Positions 20,086 to 29,383 are shown, numbered from the stretch's first letter. The stretch is DNA of 64,000 nucleotides from Cytobacillus firmus NBRC 15306 (GCF_001591465.1 NZ_BCUY01000004.1:1-64000), one strand, 5' to 3'. The notes: generated by a model from the sequence alone, not told the origin. Translations and numbers: made by a program.

Positions 20086-21291
20086 TTATTTCTTTTCTGA
20101 TTCACCGCCAGTCGGTGAATTCACTTCCTCGGCCTGCCAATAATATTCACTGAACACTTCCGCGAGTGCTTCGGCCGATCGGTTTAACTCCTCAAACGTA
20201 TTATCGACTCCCCCAAACTCAATGAGTATGGCATTGCCTGATAAATCCTGATTGAAGTTGCCATTTGTCCCTGCGCCTTCTTTTTTCATTATCCCCCTGC
20301 TTAATCCTTTGTACTTGACGCTCAGTCTATCATGCAGCTCTTTTGCAAATCTTAGGTTCTTTTCGTAATTCGGATTATTTCCTCCAATAATAAAAGCCAG
20401 CTTGGCATAAGACTCTCCGTTAATTTCTTTTGTAGTATCTATTTTTCTTTTTGAATCACGGTGAATATCGATTAAATAAGCCAGATCCCGATTGGAAGTG
20501 ATTGCTGCCTGGACTACCTCTCTGGATTCCTGATATGAGCGTCCATATGATAAGCCCTTTTTGTTTAAATTCCCCTGAATATCCGTTTTATCCACAAAGG
20601 TGCCGATTCCTTTGCTCTCCATCTCTTCCTTAAGCTTGTCACCGATTTTAGTAATATTAATTTTTGAATGGTAGGCAGCATCAGGGTTGGTGACACCCTT
20701 CAGATATGGAAGATAGGATTCAGTATTATGTGAAAAGTATACATAGACAGGTTTTTTATCTCCTGTAGACACCGGCGGGGCATTTGATTGTTTTTTATCT
20801 CCAGATGGCTCAAGCCCTTCTGTGTTTTGCAGGGCTGCCTCCTGTTCGGCCATGAGTACTTCTAAAGGCGGAGAAGATTCTACAGGCATGTTTGTATAAT
20901 CTGTTCCCTCACCTGCAACCAGGATTTTACTGTCATAAATCGAGAAAAAAGGAAGCTCCCTTCCCAGAAGACTTCTGGGATCATCCAAATTGACATTCGT
21001 GGATAGCTTAAAAATTAAATTGGCAAAGCCCGGGGGAGAACTGCTTTCAGAAACTCCTTGGAGAAATGCGTGATTTTCCCATCCGAGAAAATGATAAAGC
21101 ATTTCTCCTGTCAGGCTGTTCGCTGCAGAATTTACTGAAGAAGAACTGATTCGGTATTCAGGCTTTAAGGAAGTCAATGCTCCGCTTATGGAAAATATCA
21201 TAAATAGAAAAAGCAGAAATCCGCCAATAGCCTTCAGCAGGCTTGTCCCTTGGATAGTTACTACAAATCCGTTCGTTTTAAAAGGTTTCAT
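20086..21291 (-). CDS. spoIIP: Stage II sporulation protein P
   Basis: 401-aa membrane-anchored cell wall hydrolase. It has a short cytoplasmic N terminus, a membrane segment at about 17-40, a low-complexity linker, and a C-terminal amidase/endopeptidase domain with YFSHNTESYLP, DIHRDS and ILIEFGG motifs. With SpoIID and SpoIIM it removes septal peptidoglycan and drives engulfment of the forespore. The ATG follows AAGGAGAGGT. A possible sigma-E -10 sequence (CATAACAT, 21321-21328) lies upstream, fitting mother-cell expression. Confidence 0.95.
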   Translation of the reverse strand: MKPFKTNGFVVTIQGTSLLKAIGGFLLFLFMIFSISGALTSLKPEYRISSSSVNSAANSLTGEMLYHFLGWENHAFLQGVSESSSPPGFANLIFKLSTNVNLDDPRSLLGRELPFFSIYDSKILVAGEGTDYTNMPVESSPPLEVLMAEQEAALQNTEGLEPSGDKKQSNAPPVSTGDKKPVYVYFSHNTESYLPYLKGVTNPDAAYHSKINITKIGDKLKEEMESKGIGTFVDKTDIQGNLNKKGLSYGRSYQESREVVQAAITSNRDLAYLIDIHRDSKRKIDTTKEINGESYAKLAFIIGGNNPNYEKNLRFAKELHDRLSVKYKGLSRGIMKKEGAGTNGNFNQDLSGNAILIEFGGVDNTFEELNRSAEALAEVFSEYYWQAEEVNSPTGGESEKK

Positions 21292-21334
21292 TGTTCCACC
21301 TCTCCTTGCTAGTCTAGTAAATGTTATGACTTTG

Positions 21335-21366
21335 CTAGAGAAGATAGAACAGGATATTTTCTATCT
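21335..21366 (-). other. Hairpin at the end of gpr
   Basis: AAGATAGAA and TTCTATCTT are perfect complements at the gpr stop codon, with only a weak pyrimidine tail. It may act as a gpr 3' end or terminator while a spoIIP promoter starts just downstream. Confidence 0.5.
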
Positions 21367-22494
21367 TGTATAAAATCCGGCATTATCCTGATTCACTTTC
21401 TGGTGGAGCGCTGCGTTCAAACCATTGGCAATTAAGTTTGACATATCTTCAATAAATACATCCACTTCCTTTGGCGTCACCATAAGGTTGTGACCCAAAG
21501 GAGACAGAACTTCATAAATAAGCTTCCGCTTCTCTTCTTCAGGCAAGGTTCCGATCATGCCAAGGAAGGTTTTTCTATGATGCTCTTCCGGGAGGTCCTC
21601 ATCTGTCAGCTTTTTCTTCTCTCCAAAAGTCATTCCTGCAGGGGCAAGGGCACGTGATGGGCGGCCGCCTTCTTTCATTTCCTTTCCGAAATGCTTCAGA
21701 ATGTAGTCAATGGTATCGCTTGTGATGGACACGGCATCGACAACCGTTGGGATGCCAATCGCTATGACAGGTATCCCTAAAGTCTCTTTGCTGATTTCTT
21801 TACGTTTATTCCCTACACCAGAACCAGGGTGAATCCCTGTATCCGAAATTTGAATGGTAGAATTGACTCTTTCAATTGATCGGGAAGCAAGAGCGTCGAT
21901 CGCAATGACAAAGTCGGGCTTTGTTTTTTCAACAATGCCATGAATAATGTCACTTGTTTCAATTCCCGTCAGGCCCATCACCCCTGGAGAAATAGCACTT
22001 ACCGGCCGGTAGCCTTCTTCTACGCTTTCAGGCTGCAGCTGATAGAGATGTCTTGTAATAAGCAGATTTTCGCAGACTTGCGGTCCCAGTGCGTCGGGAG
22101 TGACATTCCAATTGCCCAGTCCGACAATTAAACAGGATGCATCTTCATTAATGCCCAGCTGCTTTATAAATTGGGAAAATTCACTTGCAAATACAGTCTC
22201 CACTTTATGCTGAAGCTCCGTATCCTGCTGGCGTATGCCCGTCACTTCGAGGGTCAGATATTTGCCCTCCTTTTTCCCTAATGCTTCTGCTCCTTCCTTT
22301 GTTACTTCAACAAAGGAAATTTTAATATCGTTTTCTTCTTTTTCTTTAATTATGACACCTTCAATTTGGGAAAGATTCTCCTGCCCGTGAACATTATCAT
22401 TGTCCTTCTGCCTGCCGGAAATCACCATTTCCCTGGCTTCAATGGCAAGATCCGTTCGAACTGAGTACTGGCTTAAATCTATTGATTCCTTCAC
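21361..22494 (-). CDS. gpr: Spore germination protease GPR
   Basis: 377-aa aspartic-type protease (peptidase family A25) that initiates degradation of small acid-soluble spore proteins in germination. The N-terminal segment ([17 protein letters not shown]) resembles the family propeptide, which is removed to activate the zymogen. SVRTDLAIE and the [12 protein letters not shown] and [10 protein letters not shown] blocks are typical. In Bacillus it is transcribed in the forespore by sigma-F/sigma-G; I could not identify a convincing promoter. It is divergent from rpsT. Confidence 0.96.
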   Translation of the reverse strand: MKESIDLSQYSVRTDLAIEAREMVISGRQKDNDNVHGQENLSQIEGVIIKEKEENDIKISFVEVTKEGAEALGKKEGKYLTLEVTGIRQQDTELQHKVETVFASEFSQFIKQLGINEDASCLIVGLGNWNVTPDALGPQVCENLLITRHLYQLQPESVEEGYRPVSAISPGVMGLTGIETSDIIHGIVEKTKPDFVIAIDALASRSIERVNSTIQISDTGIHPGSGVGNKRKEISKETLGIPVIAIGIPTVVDAVSITSDTIDYILKHFGKEMKEGGRPSRALAPAGMTFGEKKKLTDEDLPEEHHRKTFLGMIGTLPEEEKRKLIYEVLSPLGHNLMVTPKEVDVFIEDMSNLIANGLNAALHQKVNQDNAGFYTR

Positions 22495-22648
22495 ATGTAT
22501 CCCTCACAATCTCAGCTTATTAGGCTGGAAAATAACAGACAAATTACTAAAATTCAGATATATACTATCTTTGCCTTTAAAATTTAAAAACATGCAGAAA
22601 AAGAATGAACTTCCCGATTTATCCTTCAGTAATTTTAAGTACAGAGTA

Positions 22649-22677
22649 TTGCATTATGCCCCCGTATTTGATAAAAT
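22649..22677 (+). promoter_or_regulatory. Sigma-A promoter for rpsT
   Basis: TTGCAT (22649-22654) and TAAAAT (22672-22677) with a 17-base spacer, about 75 bases upstream of the rpsT start codon, leaving room for a leader. Confidence 0.65.
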
Positions 22678-22754
22678 ATCACTTGTTCTGAATTTGTTAA
22701 TGAACGTGAATGTCGAGTTATAGAATCTCGATGCTTTTTCAGGAGGTGAATGGA

Positions 22755-23021
22755 ATGCCAAACATTAAATCTGCTATCAAGCGTGTTAAAACTAGCGAAG
22801 CTCGCAACGCTCAAAACGCTACTGTTAAATCAGCAATGCGTACAGCTGTTAAGAAGGTTGATGCTGCAATCGTAAACAACGATTCTACTGCTGCAACAGC
22901 ATCTTTCGCTGATGCTGCTCGTAAACTGGACAAAGCTGCTGCAAAAGGTCTTATCCACAAAAATGCTGCTGCCCGTAAAAAGTCTCGTTTAATGAAAAAA
23001 ATGAACTCTTTAAATGCGTAA
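22755..23021 (+). CDS. rpsT: 30S ribosomal protein S20
   Basis: 88-aa basic, Ala/Lys-rich helical protein that binds 16S rRNA early in 30S assembly. It starts [11 protein letters not shown] at the ATG at 22755, eight bases after AGGAGGTG; the ORF is longer upstream but without an SD. Length and sequence are typical. It is a monocistronic plus-strand gene with its own promoter and terminator, between gpr and holA as in B. subtilis. Confidence 0.97.
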   Translation: MPNIKSAIKRVKTSEARNAQNATVKSAMRTAVKKVDAAIVNNDSTAATASFADAARKLDKAAAKGLIHKNAAARKKSRLMKKMNSLNA

Positions 23022-23033
23022 TGTTTAAAGATA

Positions 23034-23065
23034 TCGGCTATCTTAAGGGATAGCCTTTTATTTTA
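23034..23065 (+). terminator. Terminator after rpsT
   Basis: GGCTATC/GATAGCC stem followed by TTTTATTTT immediately downstream of rpsT. Confidence 0.8.
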
Positions 23066-23068
23066 CAT

Positions 23069-23101
23069 AAAAAAGCGGTCCAAATTGCGGACCGCATTTT
23101 T
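23069..23101. terminator. Second, bidirectional terminator (rpsT/holA)
   Basis: A GCGGTCC/GGACCGC stem flanked by A6 and T5 lies right next to the holA stop. It serves holA on the minus strand and backs up the rpsT terminator. Confidence 0.85.
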
Positions 23102-23102
23102 A

Positions 23103-24140
23103 TTATGGATTTTTTCTGAGTGCCTGACTTTGCAGACGAAACAGGAACATTTCAATCAGCATGGTTTTATTCATGCCTCCTGTTTTCATTTGGTAATCTG
23201 CATCAGCAAGCAAGCTTATGATCGCTGCCAGTTCTTCGTCTGCAAACAGCTGAGCCTGTCCAGCCGCCAGCTTTACCCGGAAAGGATGAATCTTTAAATA
23301 GCCGGCAATCTGCTGCTGGCCGTAGCCTCTTCTTGCAAGCTCCTTCACCTGATAAATCAATCTGAACTGTCCAGTAATAACAGATAAAATCTTAATAGGC
23401 TCTTCATTTTGCTTTAATAAATCATAATAAATTCTCAGGGCTTCTTCTATTTTGCGGTGAACCACCTTATCCACAAGGGAAAAAATGTTTTGCTCTAAAG
23501 ACCGTGATACCATTTTTTCTGCCATTTGTTCATCTATCCGCTTTGTGTCATTCGCATATAGGGCTAATTTATCGATCTCGTTGGTCAGAATAAACAGGTT
23601 GGCGCCTGCCAATGTCAAAATCACCTCAACAGCCGATTCATCAATCTGCACACCGTTCAATGCTGCCCGTTCCCTGATCCAGGCTTTCAATTCACCTTCA
23701 TTTAATTTCTTGGCTTCAAGGACTGCAGCCGTTTTTTTCAATTGTTTGGTTATTTTTTTCCGATCATCGAGTTTTTCTGCCGATGAGGAAAATACCACCA
23801 CTGAATATGGAGCAGGCTCTTTAATATAGGCTTCAAGCTTAGCCAGGTTATGCTCCTGTTTAGCTTTCGATTTCTCTGACGTTAAAAAAACCGGGTTATG
23901 TAAAAAAATCAGTCTTCTTTCACCCATAAACGGAAATGTCTCCGCATCTTCAAGCGCTGTATCAATGGGGGTTTCCTCAAGGTCATAAGAGGATAAATTA
24001 AAATCAGCTTCATCTTCGTTTAGCACATTGCTGATCAGAAGCTGCTTCGTTTCGTTTATAAGATAAGGTTCTGTTCCGTATAATAAATAAATAGGAGCAA
24101 AACTTTTCGCTTTAATTCTGTTCCAAATATCAAAAACCAA
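23103..24140 (-). CDS. holA: DNA polymerase III subunit delta
   Basis: 345-aa clamp-loader delta subunit that opens the beta sliding clamp. It is a AAA+-like protein without a functional Walker A, having three domains typical of YqeN/HolA. I use the TTG at 24140 (LVFDIWNRIK), seven bases after CGGAGAG, matching the MVFDVW start of B. subtilis YqeN; the ATG at 24161 has no SD. A sigma-A promoter starts 40 bases upstream. Confidence 0.93.
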   Translation of the reverse strand: MVFDIWNRIKAKSFAPIYLLYGTEPYLINETKQLLISNVLNEDEADFNLSSYDLEETPIDTALEDAETFPFMGERRLIFLHNPVFLTSEKSKAKQEHNLAKLEAYIKEPAPYSVVVFSSSAEKLDDRKKITKQLKKTAAVLEAKKLNEGELKAWIRERAALNGVQIDESAVEVILTLAGANLFILTNEIDKLALYANDTKRIDEQMAEKMVSRSLEQNIFSLVDKVVHRKIEEALRIYYDLLKQNEEPIKILSVITGQFRLIYQVKELARRGYGQQQIAGYLKIHPFRVKLAAGQAQLFADEELAAIISLLADADYQMKTGGMNKTMLIEMFLFRLQSQALRKNP

Positions 24141-24179
24141 TTTCTTCTCTCCGTTCGCCATACAATATATTCACTATAT

Positions 24180-24208
24180 ATCCTAAAGAAGCAATCGCAA
24201 TTTGACAA
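24180..24208 (-). promoter_or_regulatory. Sigma-A promoter for holA
   Basis: TTGTCA (24203-24208) and TAGGAT (24180-24185) on the minus strand, 17-base spacer. The predicted transcript start is about 30 bases before the TTG start, which supports that start choice. Confidence 0.55.
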
Positions 24209-24217
24209 GACATAAGA

Positions 24218-24294
24218 AATTGGCGTCCAGATGAACGCCAATTTCCAATCTATATAGAACGCTGCATTCCTGAGGCCCGGGAAACTCAGGAAGC
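24218..24294. other. Two hairpins in the holA-yqzM spacer
   Basis: AAATTGGCGT/ACGCCAATTT (about 24218-24244) and TTCCTGAG/CTCAGGAA (about 24267-24292) are near-perfect inverted repeats in the 278-base divergent spacer. Neither is followed by a good T-tract, and no convincing ORF covers them. Function unknown. Confidence 0.45.
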
Positions 24295-24439
24295 TGCGGT
24301 GCACCTTTGTTTTATTATGTTCCCCTTGATGTTTCGTCATATTTGTGACAACTCCTGCTAATGCAGGAAAAGGGCAGGCGAACTCTAGATTTTTTCATTT
24401 GAATGACTTATACTATATAGGAAATAGGAGGGGTAGACT

Positions 24440-24574
24440 GTGAACGAATTTGAAAAGAACGTCCAAAGCAAACGTAATGATGCAATCGACTCTGGTGTAG
24501 GATTCATCGTATCATTCGGTTTCTTCGCAACGTTATTTGTTATTGCAACAGTCATTAAATTTTTAGGAGCTTAA
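24440..24574 (+). CDS. yqzM: YqzM family small membrane protein
   Basis: 44 aa starting with GTG, behind AGGAGGGGT: MNEFEKNVQSKRND..., a charged N-terminal part and one membrane helix (about 20-42). Sequence, length and location between holA and comEC on the opposite strand match B. subtilis YqzM. A weak TATACT -10 lies about 25 bases upstream. Function is unknown. Confidence 0.88.
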   Translation: MNEFEKNVQSKRNDAIDSGVGFIVSFGFFATLFVIATVIKFLGA

Positions 24575-24590
24575 TGGCTACATACAGTAA

Positions 24591-24616
24591 TGTGTCACAA
24601 TAATGCTGACACATTG
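24591..24616. other. Inverted repeat ahead of the yqzM terminator
   Basis: AATGTGTCA and TGACACATT are perfect complements separated by eight to nine bases, just before the yqzM terminator stem. It could form a hairpin in the 3' UTR or be a protein binding site. Confidence 0.45.
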
Positions 24617-24642
24617 AGGCTGCCTCAGCAGCCTCTTTTTTT
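24615..24642 (+). terminator. Terminator after yqzM
   Basis: GAGGCTGC/GCAGCCTC with a four-base loop and T7. Confidence 0.88.
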
Positions 24643-24699
24643 GGACGGAATTTCGATGAAGCATTATCAAGCTGGAAGCTGGATGCTTTCTACCATATA

Positions 24700-27027
24700 C
24701 TATGGAAGCTGCACTGAAAAGGTTCCTGAATCCCCTTTAAAAAAATAGGTAACCGCCCCTTGCATATCGGTTCTCAAAACTTTGACATTATAGTCATTCA
24801 GCCTGCTCATAACATCATTATGAGGATGCCCATACCTGTTGTTCCTGCCTGCAGAAATAACGCCAATCCGAGGCTTCACTCCAGCGAGAAATAAATCTGT
24901 TGAGGAGGTTTTGCTTCCATGATGTGCGATTTTCAATACATCAGCTCTCAACTTGGGATAAGACTTTATGAGCTGGCCTTCCCCCTGTTCCTCCAAATCT
25001 CCGGTAAACAGCCAGTTTAACCCTCCCACTTTGGCAAAAAGGACAATAGATCCATCATTTTTCCCCACGTCGTCCCCCATCTCCCCATCCAACGGGGACA
25101 AAACTTGAAAAACGGAATTTCCTATGAGCCAGCTATCTCCGGCTTTAGTGAAGACAATTTCACTTTTGTTATTTTTAGCCTGAACAATCAAATCCTTTTC
25201 AGCCTCTGAGAACTCAGCTCCCTGTGGAAACACAACAGACTTTACCTTCATTTCCCTCAGAACAGCTGATGCTCCGCCAATGTGATCCATATCCCCGTGA
25301 GTGAGAAAAAATTTATCTATTTTACTGATCCCTTTGCTTTTCAGAAAAGGCACTACTGTGTCCTTTCCTGTTTCATATGGATCGCTTCGCATCTTCCATT
25401 CCTCAGCCTCAAACATAAGCGCACCTCCTGCATCTATCAAATAATTCCCTCTCCCATACGGAAGCTTTATCAGGATGCTGTCACCCTGCCCAACATCAAT
25501 AAATGTAATTTCACCAGCTGGTGTAAACACATTTACAAAAAAATGAATCACTATCGCAAGAACAGGAAGCACACCGTTCTTAATAATAGCTTTTTTGTTT
25601 TTTGACCTTTCCCAGCCGGCAAAGAATGCGGGAATGAGCAGAAGATATATAATCAGCATTATAGGGGATGGCCTGCCAAGTATAAGGGTCGAATTAGGAA
25701 TGGCGGAAAGCATTTCAGCAATCCAATTAAGAAAAACGATCATTTTTTCAAATACACTAAGTAAGAAATCTGCCCTTCCCCCTGATAATAAATCAAAAAT
25801 GAATAGAATTAATACCACAGGGAGGACTATGGAAGTATACAAAGGCACAAAGATCAGATTGGCAATTATGGAAATAATCGATATCTCATAAAAATGCCAA
25901 AGGAGGATCGGAATGGCTGCTATCTGGCAAATGAAAGAAACAGACAGGATACCAGCGAGAGGATGAGTAAATTTTTTGAGAATGGCAGGAGCTGAGAGAA
26001 TAAGTGATAAGGCCACAGCAAAAGACAGCTGAAACCCCGCATTATAAATAATAAAAGGGGAGATAAAAAGGTAGCCGGCAAACACAATGGAGATAACATC
26101 AGCTAATTGAATAGGGGCCTTCAGCTTGTTTGCCAGTAAAACCAGAAGCATCATAAACACAGCCCGCATTACAGACGGTGCAGCCCCTGTCAGTATTGCA
26201 TATACCGGCAAAACCAATATTAGGATGCTGGTCATTTTTTCTCTGGTGATCCCGGCACGTATTCCGGCAAGAAAGAACATTCCGGCAAGCATTCCTACAT
26301 GAAGTCCGGATATTGCAAGCAAATGGATAATTCCGATTTTCTGATAAGCGGCAATAGTATCCTCCTCAATAAAATTCCGATCGCCGAAAACAAGTGCGAT
26401 CGCCAGTGGAGCAGTCTGTTCAGGGAAATGGTCTAAAATATGATTTGTTCCCATTTCCCTTATTTTTAATATGGGTAATGTGATGCGGCTTTTATTGTAG
26501 GTGCAATCAGAGAGATTTAACTGTTCCAATTCGAGGATCCAAAAGATACTATTGTGGTTTAGGTAATCCTTGTAGCTGAAGGAATTAGGATTTGTGGATG
26601 TTGGAGGAGTCTGTAGGGTGCCATTAACCCTGCATGTCATTCCTATCCTCAGATGGTCTGAAAGGATTTTTTGTTCTGTTTTGGATTTTATCTTATACCT
26701 GGCAGCCACCTTTTCTTTTTTTTCGGTCAATTCAATTAGGACTGTGAGAAGGTCCCCATCTATCTTTACTGAATCTGACAGGGTAATTTCAAAATCACCC
26801 TCATTTCCTGTAAGACTTGTCCTGTTATATTCTTCCGCTAATTCACTCCTTATGATTAAGCCAAGGTAAATCAAAATCAGGATAGTCATGTTCTTTTTAG
26901 TCAAGATATTTCTTTTTAAGAGGAAAATGGCAAGAAGAGAAAAAATGATAGCAATTGCCGGATGAAAAAAAGATGTCAAATTTCCCAGGAGTGAGGCAGC
27001 AGCTGCATAGATCCATCTGCCTTTCAT
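24700..27027 (-). CDS. comEC: DNA internalization channel protein ComEC
   Basis: 775-aa polytopic membrane protein for DNA uptake in natural transformation. Two N-terminal membrane helices and an OB-fold-like DUF4131 region (about 1-180) precede the multi-helix Competence domain (about 200-470). A C-terminal metallo-beta-lactamase-like domain (about 505-775) has the THGDMDHIGG metal-binding motif. It forms the channel that passes one DNA strand into the cell. The ATG follows AAAGGAG. It is complete, so the competence channel is potentially functional. In Bacillus it is ComK-controlled. Confidence 0.95.
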   Translation of the reverse strand: MKGRWIYAAAASLLGNLTSFFHPAIAIIFSLLAIFLLKRNILTKKNMTILILIYLGLIIRSELAEEYNRTSLTGNEGDFEITLSDSVKIDGDLLTVLIELTEKKEKVAARYKIKSKTEQKILSDHLRIGMTCRVNGTLQTPPTSTNPNSFSYKDYLNHNSIFWILELEQLNLSDCTYNKSRITLPILKIREMGTNHILDHFPEQTAPLAIALVFGDRNFIEEDTIAAYQKIGIIHLLAISGLHVGMLAGMFFLAGIRAGITREKMTSILILVLPVYAILTGAAPSVMRAVFMMLLVLLANKLKAPIQLADVISIVFAGYLFISPFIIYNAGFQLSFAVALSLILSAPAILKKFTHPLAGILSVSFICQIAAIPILLWHFYEISIISIIANLIFVPLYTSIVLPVVLILFIFDLLSGGRADFLLSVFEKMIVFLNWIAEMLSAIPNSTLILGRPSPIMLIIYLLLIPAFFAGWERSKNKKAIIKNGVLPVLAIVIHFFVNVFTPAGEITFIDVGQGDSILIKLPYGRGNYLIDAGGALMFEAEEWKMRSDPYETGKDTVVPFLKSKGISKIDKFFLTHGDMDHIGGASAVLREMKVKSVVFPQGAEFSEAEKDLIVQAKNNKSEIVFTKAGDSWLIGNSVFQVLSPLDGEMGDDVGKNDGSIVLFAKVGGLNWLFTGDLEEQGEGQLIKSYPKLRADVLKIAHHGSKTSSTDLFLAGVKPRIGVISAGRNNRYGHPHNDVMSRLNDYNVKVLRTDMQGAVTYFFKGDSGTFSVQLP

Positions 27028-27054
27028 ATCATTTGCTCCTTTAGTTTTTTAAAG

Positions 27055-27087
27055 GGAGCAGCACCTTATCATTACAGGTGCTGCTCC
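27055..27087 (-). other. Strong hairpin between comEB and comEC
   Basis: GGAGCAGCACCT and AGGTGCTGCTCC are perfect 12-base complements around a nine-base loop in the 70-base comEB-comEC gap. The downstream sequence is CTTTAAAAAA rather than a T-run. It may partially attenuate or protect mRNA inside the com operon. Confidence 0.6.
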
Positions 27088-27096
27088 TTCAATGGT

Positions 27097-27660
27097 TTAA
27101 TTTTGAAAAAGCCTGTCCTTTTTTTCTTTATAGCTTTTCATGGTATCCTGATTTTTACCGCTTTTTTCAAGCTCATTGATTAAATCTTCTATAAAATCAC
27201 GTTTTTCCTGTATGCTGTCATCAAAGGATACTTTTTCAGCTGCCACATGGACAGTTTTCACTCCAGCCTTCCCAAAAAGTTCAATTCCATAAGGGTGATT
27301 TTTATAGTCCTGTGCGTAGTAAACTGTTTTAATTCCCGCCTGAATAATCGCTTTGCAGCATTGAAGGCACGGAAAATGAGTTACATATATTTCTGCATCA
27401 CTTGTCGGCACCCCAAATTTTGCACATTGTAAAATCGCATTCATTTCCGCATGAATGGTCCTGACACAATGGTTATCAATAACATAGCAGCCTTCATCAA
27501 CACAATGTTCACCGCCGGCAATTGATCCATTATAGCCGCCGGCAATGATTCTCTTATCCCTTACAATGGTTGCCCCGACCGCAAGCCTTGTACATGTGCT
27601 CCTCAAAGCAAGCAAATGGCTTTGTGCCATAAAATATTGGTTCCAGGAAATCCGGTCCAT
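27097..27660 (-). CDS. comEB: ComE operon protein 2 (dCMP deaminase family)
   Basis: 187-aa zinc deaminase of the dCMP deaminase family. The catalytic HAEMNAI (His near 70, Glu near 72) and PCLQCC (Cys near 98 and 101) motifs are intact. The ATG at 27660 follows GGGGAGAG; the longer ORF has no SD there. comEB is part of the comE operon but in B. subtilis is not required for transformation. A deoxycytidylate deaminase activity supplying dUMP is the likely reaction, by family. Confidence 0.93.
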   Translation of the reverse strand: MDRISWNQYFMAQSHLLALRSTCTRLAVGATIVRDKRIIAGGYNGSIAGGEHCVDEGCYVIDNHCVRTIHAEMNAILQCAKFGVPTSDAEIYVTHFPCLQCCKAIIQAGIKTVYYAQDYKNHPYGIELFGKAGVKTVHVAAEKVSFDDSIQEKRDFIEDLINELEKSGKNQDTMKSYKEKKDRLFQN

Positions 27661-27764
27661 CTGTCTCTCCCCTTTACACAGGCATATATGCCCTGAATTC
27701 AAACATAGCTTTTTTCTCTCAATAAGTGTAAGCCTCAGGCTTGTGAAGGTCAAATGGAATGAAA

Positions 27765-28397
27765 TTAGTTTACACTAATATGCTCTTTGAGTTTTTCGAA
27801 GGTTTTATCCCCTATCCCTGATATTAATTTCAAATCCTCAATACCTTTAAAGGGTCCATTGGTATCGCGGTGTTCAATTATCGCTGCAGCCTTTGATGGG
27901 CCAATCCCCGGCAGTGTCTGCAATTCTGTTTCATCTGCCCCGTTTAAATTCACCTTTCCGCTATCCTGCTGTCCTTTGTCCTCGAAATTTCCGGCTCCCA
28001 TCTGGGTCTCTTCAAGAATTTCACCCTCTTCCGGAACATATATCACCATTTCATCTGTAATTTTGAGGGCAAAATTAATTTTAGTGCTATCCGCTTTTTC
28101 CGTCAGTCCGCCTGCTTTTTCCAGCAGGTCTATTACCCTTTCACCCTCTTCCGCTTCGTACACTCCCGGTTTTTTCACTGCGCCTTTAATATCTGCTTTC
28201 ATTGCCTGTGGCCTCTGTTCAGCCTGCATTTCACCTGCTGTTTCTTTACCATCTGCTTCGTTCATTGGAATTGACTGTTCAATCTCAGGAAAAACTTCAG
28301 TTTCCTGAACGGGCGTCAAAAAATAATAGAGGAGTGCAGCCAATGCAATCGCACCTAATGCAAAGTAAAATTTATATGTTTTTATCCATTCGGTCAC
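27765..28397 (-). CDS. comEA: DNA-binding competence protein ComEA
   Basis: 210 aa with GTG start at 28397 (VTEWIKTY), eight bases after AAAGGATGG; the ATG at 28409 directly abuts that SD. One membrane anchor (about 10-28), a variable linker, an SLBB-like domain (about 78-130) and a C-terminal helix-hairpin-helix pair (about 150-210, GADETELQTLPGIGPSKAAAI) that binds double-stranded DNA. It is the receptor that hands DNA to ComEC. First gene of comEA-comEB-comEC, divergent from comER. Confidence 0.93.
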   Translation of the reverse strand: MTEWIKTYKFYFALGAIALAALLYYFLTPVQETEVFPEIEQSIPMNEADGKETAGEMQAEQRPQAMKADIKGAVKKPGVYEAEEGERVIDLLEKAGGLTEKADSTKINFALKITDEMVIYVPEEGEILEETQMGAGNFEDKGQQDSGKVNLNGADETELQTLPGIGPSKAAAIIEHRDTNGPFKGIEDLKLISGIGDKTFEKLKEHISVN

Positions 28398-28487
28398 TAT
28401 GGATTCCATCCTTTCTTTTTGGAATAAATGTTTTTTTGATACATATCGTTATATGAGAGAGCCTGCTTTTAAAGGAGGGATGCAGCA

Positions 28488-29312
28488 TTGAAAATCGGAA
28501 TCATTGGCACAGGTAATATGGGGAGAATTTTGACCGAGGCCTTCCTGGATGGAGGAGCAGTTTCCCCGGATTCCATGACGATAACCAATCGGACAGTGGC
28601 AAAAGCGATGGAAATAAAAGAAACGCATCAGGAAATTAAGGTTGTAAATAATGCAAGAGAGGCCGCCCTTCGTTCTTCGCTGATCTTTATTTGTGTAAAG
28701 CCTCATGATGTGTATAATGTTGTTCAAGATATTTTGCCGTTCCTGTCGGAAGATAAATGTGTAGTGTCCATAACCAGCCCTATTAGTGTAAAACAGCTTG
28801 AATCAATTGTGCCTTGTTCAGCAGCGAGGGCGATTCCCAGCATTACTAACCGGGCCTTATCAGGGGTGTCATTATTATCATTCGGTGAACAGTGCAGCGA
28901 ACAATGGAAAGGGGAACTTAACAAACTTTTTGAAAGCATCTCCACACCTGTCTTTATAGAGGAAGCGATTACCAGGGTATCTTCGGATATTGTCAGCTGC
29001 GGACCTGCCTTTTTCAGCTACTTGACACAGCGCTTCATCAATGCGGCAGTTGCGGAAACGGAGATTGATAATGAAACAGCTACAAAGCTTGCAGGAGAAA
29101 TGCTGATCGGGCTTGGGGATTTACTGAAAAAAGGTCTTTACACATTGCCTACATTGCAGGAGAAGGTGTGTGTCAAAGGAGGAATTACAGGAGAGGGAAT
29201 TAAAATTCTCGAAAGCGAGCTCGGCAGTGTATTTGAACACTTATTCCATGCTACACATTCCAAGTTTGACGAAGATCTTGTCGAAGTAAAAAAACAGTAT
29301 TCTCTCCATTAG
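28488..29312 (+). CDS. comER: Late competence protein ComER (P5C reductase-like)
   Basis: 274-aa member of the pyrroline-5-carboxylate reductase family, with the N-terminal Rossmann motif GIIGTGNMGRIL (NAD(P) binding) and a C-terminal helical domain. Start is TTG behind AAAGGAGGG. It is divergently encoded from comEA, the conserved position of comER. In Bacillus it has been linked to sporulation and biofilm control rather than proline synthesis; the enzymatic substrate is unproven. Confidence 0.92.
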   Translation: MKIGIIGTGNMGRILTEAFLDGGAVSPDSMTITNRTVAKAMEIKETHQEIKVVNNAREAALRSSLIFICVKPHDVYNVVQDILPFLSEDKCVVSITSPISVKQLESIVPCSAARAIPSITNRALSGVSLLSFGEQCSEQWKGELNKLFESISTPVFIEEAITRVSSDIVSCGPAFFSYLTQRFINAAVAETEIDNETATKLAGEMLIGLGDLLKKGLYTLPTLQEKVCVKGGITGEGIKILESELGSVFEHLFHATHSKFDEDLVEVKKQYSLH

Positions 29313-29348
29313 CTATTCGATGCTAATGGAAATAATCCTTCAATTTTT

Positions 29349-29382
29349 TTAAAAAACAGCCGGAAAAAACGGCTGTTTTTTT
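29349..29382. terminator. Bidirectional terminator comER/yqeM
   Basis: AAAAAACAGCCG/CGGCTGTTTTTTT with a seven-base loop between convergent genes. Confidence 0.9.
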
Positions 29383-29383
29383 A

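Noticed and set aside
21301-21360. Definite sigma-E promoter for spoIIP
   Set aside because: CATAACAT fits a -10, but the -35 is not convincing, so it is only mentioned with the gene.
22710-22754. N-terminal extension of rpsT
   Set aside because: The true start at 22755 has a strong SD and the exact S20 N terminus.
24056-24340. 94-codon minus-strand ORF upstream of and overlapping holA
   Set aside because: Its second half is holA in another frame, the SD is too far (11 bases), and the first half is mostly hairpin sequence.
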